From positions 1 to 24,627 of IMG/VR virus record IMGVR_UViG_3300031758_000549: DNA of 24,627 bases; one strand, 5' to 3'. The first letter of the stretch is position 1, and each line of letters begins with the position of its first letter. A program made the translations under genes and the position numbers. Source of the DNA: a virus. The notes under the pieces are model-generated. The model was given only the letters and a program-made list of their open reading frames with translations, was not told the origin of the DNA and made no database searches. Shown here in pieces: positions 11,122-21,037 of this stretch.

Positions 11122-12867
11122 GTGGCTCTTAATATAACACAAATAGCAACAAAGGTAGAAGCGCTTAAACGCCGCAACGCTGCACGCGATGCTCGTATGG
11201 GTGACGTTCTAGAAGTACGCAGGGGAAACCTTGTTAACGTATTTCCAGAAATGTTTCCTGAAGGTGCAACTAAGGCTATGATTGCAAACTTCGTAGACGT
11301 AGCAGCAAGAGACGTTTCCGAAGTACTAGCACCACTACCTTCTTTTAACTGTACAACAACTAACACTAATTCTGACCGTGCTAAAAAATCAGCAGATACC
11401 AGAACCCTTATTGTTAATAACTATGTTCAACACTCACGTCTACAAACTCAAATGTACACAGGCGCTGATTGGTACGGTACCTATGGTTTCTTACCTGTTG
11501 TTATTGAAGCAGACTTTGAAAACAATCTTCCACGTATACGTGTAGAAAACCCTATTGGTTCATATCCTGAATTTGATAGATATGGCAAAGTTGTTTCATT
11601 TACTAAACGTTATGTTAAAACTATTGCAGAACTCATTACAGAGTTTCCAGAATTTGAAAGAGAGATTCTTAACGGATACAAGATGGATGAGGTTGACCTT
11701 TATTCCGAATTAGAAATGATTCGTTATGAAGATAAAGATGTTATCCTTTTGTATTTACCTACTAGAAGTAATTTAGTTTTAACCAGTACTGATAACCCAA
11801 TGGGTGAAGTAATGGTTCGCGTTGCTATGCGCCCAGGAATTGACAATGAACCAAGAGGTCAATTTGATGATGTTCTTTGGGTTCAAATAGCACGCGCCAG
11901 ATTTGCACAGTTAGCGATGGATGCAGCAGAGAAATCTATTAATGCTCCATTAGCAGTTCCAAATGACGTACAAGAATTTGCCTTTGGTCCAGACGCTGTG
12001 TTAAGAACTGCTCAACCGCAGAACATTCGCCGTGTAGGCTTAGAGGTTCCACCTGCTGCGTTTACTGAAGCAGAATTATTACAAAGAGAAATGCGTCTTG
12101 GCGCACGTTATCCTGAAGGACGTTCTGGTGTTATTAACGCTAGCGTTGTAACAGGACAAGGTGTACAAGCCTTATTAGGCGCATTTGATACCCAGGTTAA
12201 AACTGGTCAACAAATTTTGGCAGATGTATTTGAAGACGTAATTGCATTATGTCTTAAGATGGACGAAAGACTATTTGCAGGTGAAAAGAAAATTGCAGCC
12301 ACATCTGGTGGTGCAAGATTTGAATTAAGTTATGACCCAAGTAGAGACATTCGTGGGGACTACACAGTTCAAGTTCGTTATGGTTTGATGTCAGGACTTG
12401 ACCCAAGTAGAGCATTAATCTTCTCATTACAAGCACTAGGTGCAGATTTAATATCAAGAGACTTCGTAATGCGCGAACTTCCTTGGTCAATGAACGTAGG
12501 CGGAGAACAACAACAAATAGATGTTCAACGTATGCGTGATAACTTAAACGCATCAGTTGCTTCACTAGCACAAGCAATTCCACAATTAGCAGCACAGGGA
12601 CAAGACCCAAGTCAACTTGTTAATAACATCGCTGAGGTTATAAAGGAAAGACAAAAAGGTACAAACATCGAAGATGCTGTACAAAAAGTCTTTGCCCCAG
12701 AACCAGCCCCTCAAGTTCCCCCTGCTGAGATGACTGCTCCTGGCGAGCAACCTGTCCCTGTTGCTCCAGTTGAAGCGCCTCCAGGGGGTCCTTCTCCAAC
12801 AGCACCAGAGCAAGCGTTACAAATGCAAGGACAAATGGATATTCAAGCATTACTAGGACAATTATAA
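11122..12867 (+). CDS. Portal protein
   Basis: 581 aa, GTG start with AAGGAA in front, nine bases after the terminase stop. The size, place after the large terminase and sequence layout fit a portal: a helical N-terminus (IATKVEALKRRNAARDAR), a helix-rich stem (TRTLIVNNYVQHSRLQTQMY, then GADWYGTYGFLPVVIEAD), a strand-rich wing with NPIGSYPEFDRYGKVV, and a Pro/Gln-rich C-terminal tail (APEPAPQVPP, then GPSPTAPEQ). The portal forms the dodecameric ring at the capsid vertex through which DNA passes. The final 90 residues are low complexity and could face the capsid interior. Confidence 0.85.
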   Translation: MALNITQIATKVEALKRRNAARDARMGDVLEVRRGNLVNVFPEMFPEGATKAMIANFVDVAARDVSEVLAPLPSFNCTTTNTNSDRAKKSADTRTLIVNNYVQHSRLQTQMYTGADWYGTYGFLPVVIEADFENNLPRIRVENPIGSYPEFDRYGKVVSFTKRYVKTIAELITEFPEFEREILNGYKMDEVDLYSELEMIRYEDKDVILLYLPTRSNLVLTSTDNPMGEVMVRVAMRPGIDNEPRGQFDDVLWVQIARARFAQLAMDAAEKSINAPLAVPNDVQEFAFGPDAVLRTAQPQNIRRVGLEVPPAAFTEAELLQREMRLGARYPEGRSGVINASVVTGQGVQALLGAFDTQVKTGQQILADVFEDVIALCLKMDERLFAGEKKIAATSGGARFELSYDPSRDIRGDYTVQVRYGLMSGLDPSRALIFSLQALGADLISRDFVMRELPWSMNVGGEQQQIDVQRMRDNLNASVASLAQAIPQLAAQGQDPSQLVNNIAEVIKERQKGTNIEDAVQKVFAPEPAPQVPPAEMTAPGEQPVPVAPVEAPPGGPSPTAPEQALQMQGQMDIQALLGQL

Positions 12868-12882
12868 ATTTAAGGAATTTAA

Positions 12883-13299
12883 ATGGCTAACGAAGTAGTC
12901 TCAGGCGTAGGTAGAAACGCCAAACGTACTGATAGAAATATTTCTAGCCGTACAACTCAGCCTATTCGTGAAATGAAATCACAAAAGTACGGCGAAGGTA
13001 AAGCATTACTAGAACAACAAAGAATAAGCCCTATGGCTGGAAGTGTTAAAACACCTAAGATTGAAACAGCAACTGCTGCTCCTAAAACTCCTGTTGTTCC
13101 ACTAACTGCTGAAACGCAATATCCTGACCAACCTGCTGAAGTAGGTTTACCATTTGGTGAAGGACCAGGACCAGAAATCTTTGGCAACCTTAATCCAGAA
13201 CCAGAAACATTAACAGATATTTTAGGACGTATGGTTAACGCTGATGCTTCAGGAGAAGTAAAAGCAATTTACGAAAACGCCTTATTACAAGGACAGTAA
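12883..13299 (+). CDS. Small conserved protein downstream of portal
   Basis: 138 aa, ATG with AAGGAA. A basic N-terminus (RNAKRTDRNISSRTTQPIRE) is followed by MKSQKYGEGKALLEQQRISPM, a recurring segment (YGE...LLEQQ...PM) in proteins next to actinophage portals. The middle is Pro/Thr-rich; the C-terminus is a helix. Probably a head-associated accessory protein; no enzymatic motif. Its stop and the next start overlap as TAATG. Confidence 0.65.
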   Translation: MANEVVSGVGRNAKRTDRNISSRTTQPIREMKSQKYGEGKALLEQQRISPMAGSVKTPKIETATAAPKTPVVPLTAETQYPDQPAEVGLPFGEGPGPEIFGNLNPEPETLTDILGRMVNADASGEVKAIYENALLQGQ

Positions 13300-16200
13300 T
13301 GGCTGATAATAAAGAAATACAAGATTATTCAGCAGAACTGTATAAAACTGTAACTAAGTTTAGCCCTACCCCTGCTCAAACTGCTGAACTTAATGGTTGG
13401 GCTGGTATTCAAAATGTTAATCAACGTTTATACAGTTTCAACGACCCTATCTTAGCAAATAAAGAATTTAACAAACTTGATAAGAATATTCAAGACATTA
13501 TTGCTCAACAGAATCCTAATGCACCTTTTTTACCTCAACCAGAAAAAAAAGGTTTCATTAAGCAATCATTAGAAGGTTTAAGAAGTTACGCTAACTTAAT
13601 TACTGGCGTATATCGTGGTGCTAAGTTTGCACAACAAGAAAAGATTTCATTCTCTAAAGCCTGGGATATGACAAAAGGCAACGGAGAAGCATTTTTTGAT
13701 AGGGACCGTGTACAAAAAGTTGATGCTTTTTATGCACCTGCAGTTGCTAAAGTTGCCAAGATGGCATCTATGGGTAAAAGTTCTGGAGAAATACTAGCCA
13801 ACATTAATATGGCTAACGCTGCAGAAGTACAAGCATATCAAGATTACCTTGATGTTGAAAATAATAAAACAATGCAACAGGCTCTTGGCGATTACAATAT
13901 GGCTAAGATTTCTCTTGGTAGAGATATTGCTTATGACATCTTTGGTCTTAGAGTTAAACCAGGCGAATACGGAACTGCTAAACGTACAGCCTTTGGCGTT
14001 GTATCTGCTGTTGGTGATTTAGCAAACAATATTATATTTGACCCACTAACTTATGTTGCTCTTCCTTTTCAAGTAGCAAAGATTGGTGCACTGGGAGTAA
14101 CTCGTGCAGCAACACTTGGTGGTTTAGGAAGAACCATTACTGGTGAAGCAGCCTTAAGTGCAAAGATTTCAGATGCTTTTACTCATCCATTATTTGGAAA
14201 AGCAGTAACTAGATTTTATGATAACATTGGTGCTCAAGTAGAGCGTCTTGCTAAGGGAACAGAAGAAGAAGCAAACCAGGCTTTTGGTATTATCAATAGA
14301 CAATTTGGCAAAGACATAAGACCTGATGTAGTTCAGGCTATGGTTAAAGCAAAAGTATTCAATGCTGATGCTGCTAAGAAATTTTTTCAAGATGCAGAAA
14401 ACTTTAGTTTACTTACTAACGGTAAAAAAGTATTAGGTAAAGACGTTATTCCTACCTATAGCATTTTTCGTGGGTATAAAAACGAAATTAAAAATGCTAT
14501 GCTTAGAACAACAGGGATTAGCACAACTAAAAAAGGTGCTACTGCTGCAGGGATAACTAGCGAAACATTATTAAAAACTATTGCTAGACCAGATTTTCTT
14601 CAAGATAAAGTAGCGCAAGAACAATTAACTGCAGCAATTAAAGATTCTGCTAGCAAAGCAAGTAGATTTGCACGCTTTATTGAGATAGCCCCTAGTGCAA
14701 AGACTATTAAAATTGCTAGATATATTGGTCCAGACGGTAAAGAAGTAGACGAAGGCTTAAAATCCCTTAAGGATGTTATATCTTTAGGTCGTATTGCTGG
14801 TATGTCTCGTCCAGATGCTGATGAACTAGGTAGATTATGGACAACTGCTAGTGTTGCTCAACGTAGAAACATTCATAAAGGTTTAGTATTTGCAATATCT
14901 GATGAACTTGGATTATTCCAAGGTATGGATAGTGCCAGAATAATGAATAAACTTGACAAAATTGCAGGAACTCAAGAATACGCATTAGAACAAAACATAG
15001 ATGCTGCATTGTATAAATCAATGCCAGAAGATATGCGTAAATTTCTTGATAATGCTTATAGGTCTACTGGTGGCGTATTAAAAACTATTAAAAGCACAGG
15101 AAGACCAATTACTTTTAACCCTGGAAAGTTAGGTTCTGATAGGGCTGCTGCAGCGATGGAGCATCAATTATCTTTTGAACTAAACACTCCAGACCTTCGT
15201 GCTATTCGTTCTGAGGTTTATAGTGCTAGAGGGGCTAAGATTCGTTCTCTTGGTCAAGTGTTTAATAATAAATACGCTGATGCAGTTGTAAGTACTTGGG
15301 CTTTTTTAACACTTGTCCCACGTTTAGGTATTCGTTCTGCTATTGAAGAAATAGGTGTATTTGGTTTAGTTACCACACCTAAAACATTAGTTAACTTAAT
15401 ACGTTATGGTTATCCAACTAGCCGCGCTGGAAGAATAGTTAAAGATTCTGATGCTAAGTTTTTTGATAGTAAAGGCGTTGGTGGTCCTACTCGTGTTTAC
15501 TATGCTATGTTTAAACCAAATCTTACTAAAGAGATTAAAGAAAGCATTGACAAAGATTCAAGCATAGAAAACGTAGCCCTTCAAACCAATGTTGCTATAC
15601 AAAAAGGTAGATTTGGATTTAATCGTTCTTTAGACCAACAATTTACTAAAGATACTGAAGATTTAGTTAGATTTGGATATGATTCAACTGGCTATAAAGA
15701 AGCAACTATGTCAGTTACAGCATCAACAGATATTAGTGGTGCTGCTGCCAAGGGATATGGCGCTGGAGCAGTTGTAATACCAGAACAAGGTCCTTCTTTA
15801 GCCTTTAGTATGAATAGAAAAAAGTTTGAGAAAGAATTTACTTCAGAAGGTCCTGCTGTAGAAATTAAACTACAAGACCAACCAGATGCTTACTATATGG
15901 CTCTTGGTGTTGAAATGTTTAAACGTGCAGGAGTAGCAGGTAATACATCTAAACTTGCAATTAAATATATTGATAACCCTAAAAAGGCTATCGAGGAAAT
16001 ACGTAAAGAATTAGATAAGAATACAACTTTAGCAAGCGCATTTACTAATAACGTAGATGCTAACGTTACTAATAGTCAATTAGCATCATCTATTTACTTT
16101 GCTACTCGTCAAACCTTTACTAATGCAAAAGGTGAAGTTAACCCTGATTTAGTTAAACTTGTTTACACTAGAGGTAAAGACAAAAACGGTAAGATAGTTG

Positions 16201-18125
16201 ACAAGTGGACTCCAGATATTGATATGGAAAAACTGCGTCTAATGAAAGGCAAAGACCTTCCTGTTACTGTCTTAAGTCAAAAGTGGATTCCTATTGCTGA
16301 AAATCAAGGTGGATTGATTGATGCTATAAATAGAAAAGGCTATGCCTGGATGGACCGTCAAATATCCACAATGACCAGGGAACCTATCTTTACTGCTAAC
16401 TATCATACTTATCGTAAAGAGTACAGAAACTTAGAAAACATAAAGCGTAATACCTTAATTAAAAATGGTATGAGTCCAGAGGCTGCAGATAAAATTGCTA
16501 GAAAGTATGCTAGTGATTTAGCAACAGATGCAGCAGGTAAGCGTACATTAGACTTTGTTGATAATCCATTAATTAGAACTAATCTTGCATTTGGATTACG
16601 TAACTTTGCTCGTTTTTATCGTGCAACAGAAGACTTCTGGAGACGTGCCTATAGAATAGGTACTCAGCAAACAGATGCGATTATTCGTTTAAGATTAGCA
16701 ACTCAAGGTTTAGAACACTCAGGCTTTATTTATGAAGACGACCAAGGCGAATTATACTTTGTATTTCCTGGTGATGATATAATTTATAATGCTATATCCA
16801 TAGCACATAGATTTATTGATGGTAAATCAAATCTTAAATTACCACAATCATTACAATTTAGTGGTAAAGTTAAGTTCTTATCACCATCATTAGACCCACA
16901 ATCAGCAATACCTACATTCTCAGGTCCACTTGCTGGTATCTCAATGGTTGTTTTACAACAACACGCACCTAATTTTTGGGGCATTAGAGATAGATTACTT
17001 GGTGTAACTCTTGGCGAAATGAGCAAGAACGCAACATATAAAGATGTTATTCTTCCTCCAGTTGCCAAACGTATTATGTCATTTATGTCTCCTAACGATG
17101 TTAACGGTGAAATGGCTTCTGCTCAAAGACAAGCCTATGCTTACCTTGTTGCAAATGGTGAAGGTTTAGACATAGGTGCTACACCTGAAGAAAAACTAGA
17201 ATTTCAACAAAACTTAGAAGCACTAGCATCTAACATATTAACTACAAGATTTGTATTAGGTTTAGTATCTCCAGTTGCATTAAGTGCGTCTGCAGGTAAA
17301 GACGTTAGCGCTACACTAAAAGATTTAGGTAACGTTAACTTTAAATCTGAATTTTATAAAACAGTAGAAGAACTAACCCTTCAAGGTTCAACAGACCCTT
17401 GGGGTGAAGCCAATATGAAATGGGCTAAGGCTAAGCCAGGTGTACTTGCTTACACAATAGCCCAGACTGAAAGAAATACTATTGTTGGTCTTCGTCAAAC
17501 TACAGATGCTATTGCTTGGTTACGTAAGAATGAAGCATTAGTTAATAAATATCCAGAGGGTTCTGCTTTCTTTGTACCTAATACAGGTACATTTGCTATT
17601 GATGAATCTAGATTCTTCCAAAGAGAAGGATTTATTGACAAGATTCCAGTAGAAGAATTTATGACTAAAGTAACTGCTCAAGAACAATTGAATGAATACT
17701 ACGCTAAACGCGATGAATGGGATTCAAAGATTGAAAATGCACCAGAAAGTATACGTGCAGTTATCCGTCAGCAAAAGACTTTAGATATGCAAGAGTTTAC
17801 TAAAGGTAAATACTACTTGCAAAAAGCACTAGAGAATTATGGAAGCGCTGCAGATACAACTGCTGCTTGGGAAGAACTTGTCAGAATGATTGACAATGGT
17901 GATGTTCCTAAGACTCCAAATTCACAAAAAGTTGTAGATATAGTTAATCTTGTACAACAAGCAAATAACGCTACAGCGATGATGTTTGATGGAACTGTAG
18001 ATGCTTCTCAACGTAGAAGTTTAATACGTAATAACGCTATGCAACAAGCATTAGAGATTGCTGCAAATGATGCAGGTCTTATAAGAATCATTAATACTGT
18101 TGTTAAGAAACAATTAGGAGTTTAA
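13299..18125 (+). CDS. Giant probable internal virion / ejection protein, 1608 aa
   Basis: By far the largest gene, filling 4.8 kb between portal-linked and scaffold genes. It is mostly helical with hydrophobic stretches: about residues 215-275 (AFGVVSAVGDLANNIIFDP, YVALPFQVAKIGALGVTRA) and about 665-710 (TWAFLTLVPRLGIRSAIEEIG, VFGLVTTPKTLVNLI). A segment rich in aromatic and basic residues (LRNFARFYRATEDFWRRAYR) lies in the later half. I found no polymerase DxDGD motif, no SLT motif and no tape-measure-style repeats. Large helical proteins at this place in podoviruses are packaged in the head and ejected to cross the envelope. That role is inference from size, position and membrane-like segments. 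Arginine codons here use AGA and CGT, unlike the capsid gene. Confidence 0.65.
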   Translation: MADNKEIQDYSAELYKTVTKFSPTPAQTAELNGWAGIQNVNQRLYSFNDPILANKEFNKLDKNIQDIIAQQNPNAPFLPQPEKKGFIKQSLEGLRSYANLITGVYRGAKFAQQEKISFSKAWDMTKGNGEAFFDRDRVQKVDAFYAPAVAKVAKMASMGKSSGEILANINMANAAEVQAYQDYLDVENNKTMQQALGDYNMAKISLGRDIAYDIFGLRVKPGEYGTAKRTAFGVVSAVGDLANNIIFDPLTYVALPFQVAKIGALGVTRAATLGGLGRTITGEAALSAKISDAFTHPLFGKAVTRFYDNIGAQVERLAKGTEEEANQAFGIINRQFGKDIRPDVVQAMVKAKVFNADAAKKFFQDAENFSLLTNGKKVLGKDVIPTYSIFRGYKNEIKNAMLRTTGISTTKKGATAAGITSETLLKTIARPDFLQDKVAQEQLTAAIKDSASKASRFARFIEIAPSAKTIKIARYIGPDGKEVDEGLKSLKDVISLGRIAGMSRPDADELGRLWTTASVAQRRNIHKGLVFAISDELGLFQGMDSARIMNKLDKIAGTQEYALEQNIDAALYKSMPEDMRKFLDNAYRSTGGVLKTIKSTGRPITFNPGKLGSDRAAAAMEHQLSFELNTPDLRAIRSEVYSARGAKIRSLGQVFNNKYADAVVSTWAFLTLVPRLGIRSAIEEIGVFGLVTTPKTLVNLIRYGYPTSRAGRIVKDSDAKFFDSKGVGGPTRVYYAMFKPNLTKEIKESIDKDSSIENVALQTNVAIQKGRFGFNRSLDQQFTKDTEDLVRFGYDSTGYKEATMSVTASTDISGAAAKGYGAGAVVIPEQGPSLAFSMNRKKFEKEFTSEGPAVEIKLQDQPDAYYMALGVEMFKRAGVAGNTSKLAIKYIDNPKKAIEEIRKELDKNTTLASAFTNNVDANVTNSQLASSIYFATRQTFTNAKGEVNPDLVKLVYTRGKDKNGKIVDKWTPDIDMEKLRLMKGKDLPVTVLSQKWIPIAENQGGLIDAINRKGYAWMDRQISTMTREPIFTANYHTYRKEYRNLENIKRNTLIKNGMSPEAADKIARKYASDLATDAAGKRTLDFVDNPLIRTNLAFGLRNFARFYRATEDFWRRAYRIGTQQTDAIIRLRLATQGLEHSGFIYEDDQGELYFVFPGDDIIYNAISIAHRFIDGKSNLKLPQSLQFSGKVKFLSPSLDPQSAIPTFSGPLAGISMVVLQQHAPNFWGIRDRLLGVTLGEMSKNATYKDVILPPVAKRIMSFMSPNDVNGEMASAQRQAYAYLVANGEGLDIGATPEEKLEFQQNLEALASNILTTRFVLGLVSPVALSASAGKDVSATLKDLGNVNFKSEFYKTVEELTLQGSTDPWGEANMKWAKAKPGVLAYTIAQTERNTIVGLRQTTDAIAWLRKNEALVNKYPEGSAFFVPNTGTFAIDESRFFQREGFIDKIPVEEFMTKVTAQEQLNEYYAKRDEWDSKIENAPESIRAVIRQQKTLDMQEFTKGKYYLQKALENYGSAADTTAAWEELVRMIDNGDVPKTPNSQKVVDIVNLVQQANNATAMMFDGTVDASQRRSLIRNNAMQQALEIAANDAGLIRIINTVVKKQLGV

Positions 18126-18128
18126 TAA

Positions 18129-19208
18129 GTGGCATATGACGCACCTTTAGGTGAGGAAACCGTACAGGAATCTGCAGGTAATGCAGGTCAATTTTATAGG
18201 TCAAATGACCCTACTAATGCTTACTATAAAGTATATGATTCTACATCAGGTCAATATGTTTGGCAGAAAACAGATGATTTTTTAAGAAGTTTATATGCTA
18301 ACCCAAATGCTGTTAAAGCAATTAAACAACAACTTGGCTATGACATTATTGATGCTTCTATTAACCCTGATTTCTTAAAAGATGTTGAAAAGGTTCAGGG
18401 TAGTTTATCATCTGTAAACAATAGATTAGAAAAAATTGGTGAAGGTGGTTGGAGTTTATTTTCATATCTTGGTCAAACAAAGACTAAAGGTGGAGCAACT
18501 TCCACTGCAACAGTTACTGATAAAAATAGGGCTGCTCAAGAACTATTAGATACTGCTAAAGATTATCTTGGTTCTGGTATTGCTATAAATAAAGCAGACA
18601 TTAAAGCATATGTTAATGAACTTAATTCTTTAGAACGTAAGCGTCCAACAATATCTAGAACTGGCGAAACTATTGCTGGTGGATTAACTGCTGATGAGAA
18701 AGAACAACTAGCACTTAAGTATATTGGTAAGTATGTTACTGCTGAAGGTATTAAAAATGTTGGTGGCGCTTTAGGAAGTAACTATAGAACTATTAATGCT
18801 CTTGCAAGTAACTATGGTATTCAACTTGATAAAGCAGGATTACGTAGTTTAGTTCTTGATAGTGTTAGTTCTAAAAATGGTTTAGAAAACGTACAAACTA
18901 AAATCAATAACCTTGCTAAAGTTAAATACAGAGCATTAACTCCATATTTAGAACAAGGATTAACTGTTAAAGATATTGCTAATGAATATGTTGCTAAGAA
19001 AGCACAGTTATTAGAACTTAATCCTGCTGGAATTAGAATAGATAATGACCCAGATATTCAAGGTGCTTTAACTGGAGACGCTTTAGTTCCTTTATATCAG
19101 TTTGAAAAATCATTACGTAATAACCCACAATGGCAATATACTAACAATGCGAGAGAAGAAGCATCTAACTATGCTCTTACTATTTTGCAAGATTTTGGAT
19201 TGATGTAA
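18129..19208 (+). CDS. Virion-associated protein of unknown function, 359 aa
   Basis: GTG start with TAGGAG before it, three bases after the previous stop. Soluble, helix-rich, with FYRSNDPTNAYYKVYDSTSG near the start and YQFEKSLRNNPQWQYTNNAR near the end. The N-terminus (YDSTSGQYVWQKTDDFLRS) resembles internal or connector proteins of phages. The stop is directly followed by the next ATG. Likely internal virion or connector component; not recognised by family. Confidence 0.6.
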   Translation: MAYDAPLGEETVQESAGNAGQFYRSNDPTNAYYKVYDSTSGQYVWQKTDDFLRSLYANPNAVKAIKQQLGYDIIDASINPDFLKDVEKVQGSLSSVNNRLEKIGEGGWSLFSYLGQTKTKGGATSTATVTDKNRAAQELLDTAKDYLGSGIAINKADIKAYVNELNSLERKRPTISRTGETIAGGLTADEKEQLALKYIGKYVTAEGIKNVGGALGSNYRTINALASNYGIQLDKAGLRSLVLDSVSSKNGLENVQTKINNLAKVKYRALTPYLEQGLTVKDIANEYVAKKAQLLELNPAGIRIDNDPDIQGALTGDALVPLYQFEKSLRNNPQWQYTNNAREEASNYALTILQDFGLM

Positions 19209-20402
19209 ATGGCACCTAAAAAAGTTCCTGGTCCAGCATTACCTACTCCTCCTAAACCACCTGCTCCTAAAGCCGTTCAACAATACGCAACACCTGCTGG
19301 TCCAAAGGTTCCTACAACTCAACCAGGTGTAATGGGTTCATCTTACGTTCCTGGTAGAACTACCACTACTGCAACAACTACTGCACCTAAACCAGTTACT
19401 AAAACTACAACTCCTAAAACAGATAAATCTAAAACTGGTTTAACTCCTGACCAACAAAGAATTGCAGATTTAGAAAGACAACTCAGCGAAAGACAAGTTG
19501 CTGCTGTAGAGGACCCAACGCTTCAGTATCAAAGAGATATAGAAGTAGCAAATCGTAAATCTGCATTTCAGATACTTGCTGATGAATTTACCCAACGTGG
19601 TTTACCAACACTTGCTGCTGAAGTAGAAAGATTTATGAAAGAGGGATTAACCCCTGCTGAAGCCAGAATTTCTATACGTAATACTCAAGCGTATAAAGAA
19701 AGATTTAAAGGTAACGAAGGACGTATTAAAAAAGGTTTAGGAGTTTACCAGCCTGACGAATATCTTGCAGCAGAGGAAACATATCGTAATCTTTTACTAG
19801 CAAATAATCTTCAAGACCTTGTTAGCAAAAATACAACTGATGCTTTTATTGCTGGTGCAGTATCTGCACAAGAAGTACAAGACAGAATCCAAAACGTATT
19901 CAATAAGATTGATAATGCTGACCCTACATTAAAAGCACAAGTAAACCAATACTTTAGTAACTTTGGTGTTGCAGACCCTAACTTACAACGTACACAATTA
20001 GCATCTGCTTTACTAACTGGTGAGACTTCATCAATGGCATTAGAACGTCAATTAAAGAAAGCACAATTACGCGCTGGTGCTGCACTTGCTGATGTAACAA
20101 TTGCTGAAACTGGCGTTGAATCACTACAGAAGCAATTAGAAGCACAAAATGTATCTGATGTTTATGGTGTTGCTAAGACAGGATTTAGTACACTTGCTCA
20201 AACCCAAAGAGAAGCCGAAAGACTTGGTGGAATATACGGTACTGAACAAGCACCGATGGCAGAAGAACTTCAACAAGAAGCCTTTTTTGGTTTACAATCA
20301 CAAAGACGTAAAAAATTACAAGAGAGAGAAAGAGCCACATTTGGTGGACAAGCAGGTATTTCAACTGCTGGTCTAGCCAAAGGTACATCAGGTTCGTTCT
20401 AA
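19209..20402 (+). CDS. Proline-rich and coiled-coil virion-type protein, 397 aa
   Basis: Starts immediately after the preceding stop. Residues 1-75 are Pro/Thr/Lys-rich and disordered (PGPALPTPPKPPAPKAVQ, TTTTATTTAPKPVTKTTT). The rest is helical with coiled-coil stretches (DQQRIADLERQLSERQ, ALERQLKKAQLRAGAALAD) and ends RRKKLQERERATFGGQAG. Together with its two upstream neighbours it probably forms a set of internal or connector proteins. No known family recognised. Confidence 0.6.
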   Translation: MAPKKVPGPALPTPPKPPAPKAVQQYATPAGPKVPTTQPGVMGSSYVPGRTTTTATTTAPKPVTKTTTPKTDKSKTGLTPDQQRIADLERQLSERQVAAVEDPTLQYQRDIEVANRKSAFQILADEFTQRGLPTLAAEVERFMKEGLTPAEARISIRNTQAYKERFKGNEGRIKKGLGVYQPDEYLAAEETYRNLLLANNLQDLVSKNTTDAFIAGAVSAQEVQDRIQNVFNKIDNADPTLKAQVNQYFSNFGVADPNLQRTQLASALLTGETSSMALERQLKKAQLRAGAALADVTIAETGVESLQKQLEAQNVSDVYGVAKTGFSTLAQTQREAERLGGIYGTEQAPMAEELQQEAFFGLQSQRRKKLQERERATFGGQAGISTAGLAKGTSGSF

Positions 20403-20529
20403 CAATAGACCCTCAGTAGGACCCACCAGCCCCTACGAGAGTAACAAGACTGGCAGCAAGAGCCACAGAGAATTACCCCAAATTTAACGTGAGGCTTGCG
20501 ACTAACAACAAAAGAATGGGAGCGTTGCG
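20403..20529 (+). other. Gap before scaffold, richer in G+C, no clear gene
   Basis: 127 bases with a base composition unlike its neighbours. Two overlapping short open stretches are seen: one continues the upstream gene in the +1 frame for about 30 codons to a TAA near 20487, the other is open from 20420 to the TGA overlapping the scaffold ATG. Neither has a good start codon. GGGAG at 20519 serves the scaffold gene. Confidence 0.4.
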
Positions 20530-21006
20530 ATGAGCAACAACTATCAAGACTGGGAAGATGACGAAGAAGATGTTATCCCTAGTCAACAATCAGAAAGCGA
20601 TTTATTAAAACAACTTCGTAAGGAGTTAAAGAATAAATCAAAGATGCTTTCCGAAATGGAAGGACAACTTTCTTCGATTAAGACTGAGCAACGTCAAAAC
20701 GTTATTAAGTCAGTTCTTGAAAGTAAGGGCGTTAGCCCAAAGATAGCCAAATTTATTCCAGCCGATATTGATGCTTCACCTGAAGCAGTAGATAATTGGA
20801 TTTCGGATAATGCTGATGTCTTTGGTTTAACAGTACAAACGCCCGCTGATGTGAAGCCAGATTTGGCAACACTTAGACAAATTGATGCTGTTACATCTAA
20901 TGCCCAGTCTCCTGCTGGTGTGGATGATTTATTTTTGAGATTACAAAATGCAGAATCTGCTGATGAAATCACAAATATGATTTTCCAACAAGGCGGAGAG
21001 ATTTAG
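20530..21006 (+). CDS. Capsid scaffolding protein
   Basis: 158 aa directly before the major capsid gene. An acidic start (YQDWEDDEEDVIPSQQSESD) is followed by a charged coiled coil (LLKQLRKELKNKSKMLSEME, then GQLSSIKTEQRQ) and a compact C-terminal part (DEITNMIFQQGGEI). This order and composition fit phage scaffolds, which guide shell assembly and then leave. GGGAG lies eight bases before the ATG. Confidence 0.75.
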   Translation: MSNNYQDWEDDEEDVIPSQQSESDLLKQLRKELKNKSKMLSEMEGQLSSIKTEQRQNVIKSVLESKGVSPKIAKFIPADIDASPEAVDNWISDNADVFGLTVQTPADVKPDLATLRQIDAVTSNAQSPAGVDDLFLRLQNAESADEITNMIFQQGGEI

Positions 21007-21037
21007 GCTTAACTACTAACTAAGGAAATAAACCGAA

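Noticed and set aside
13299-18125. Virion RNA polymerase like that of phage N4
   Set aside because: The capsid is N4-gp56-like, but no DxDGD-type or T7-like polymerase motifs were seen, and 1608 aa is far shorter than the N4 enzyme.
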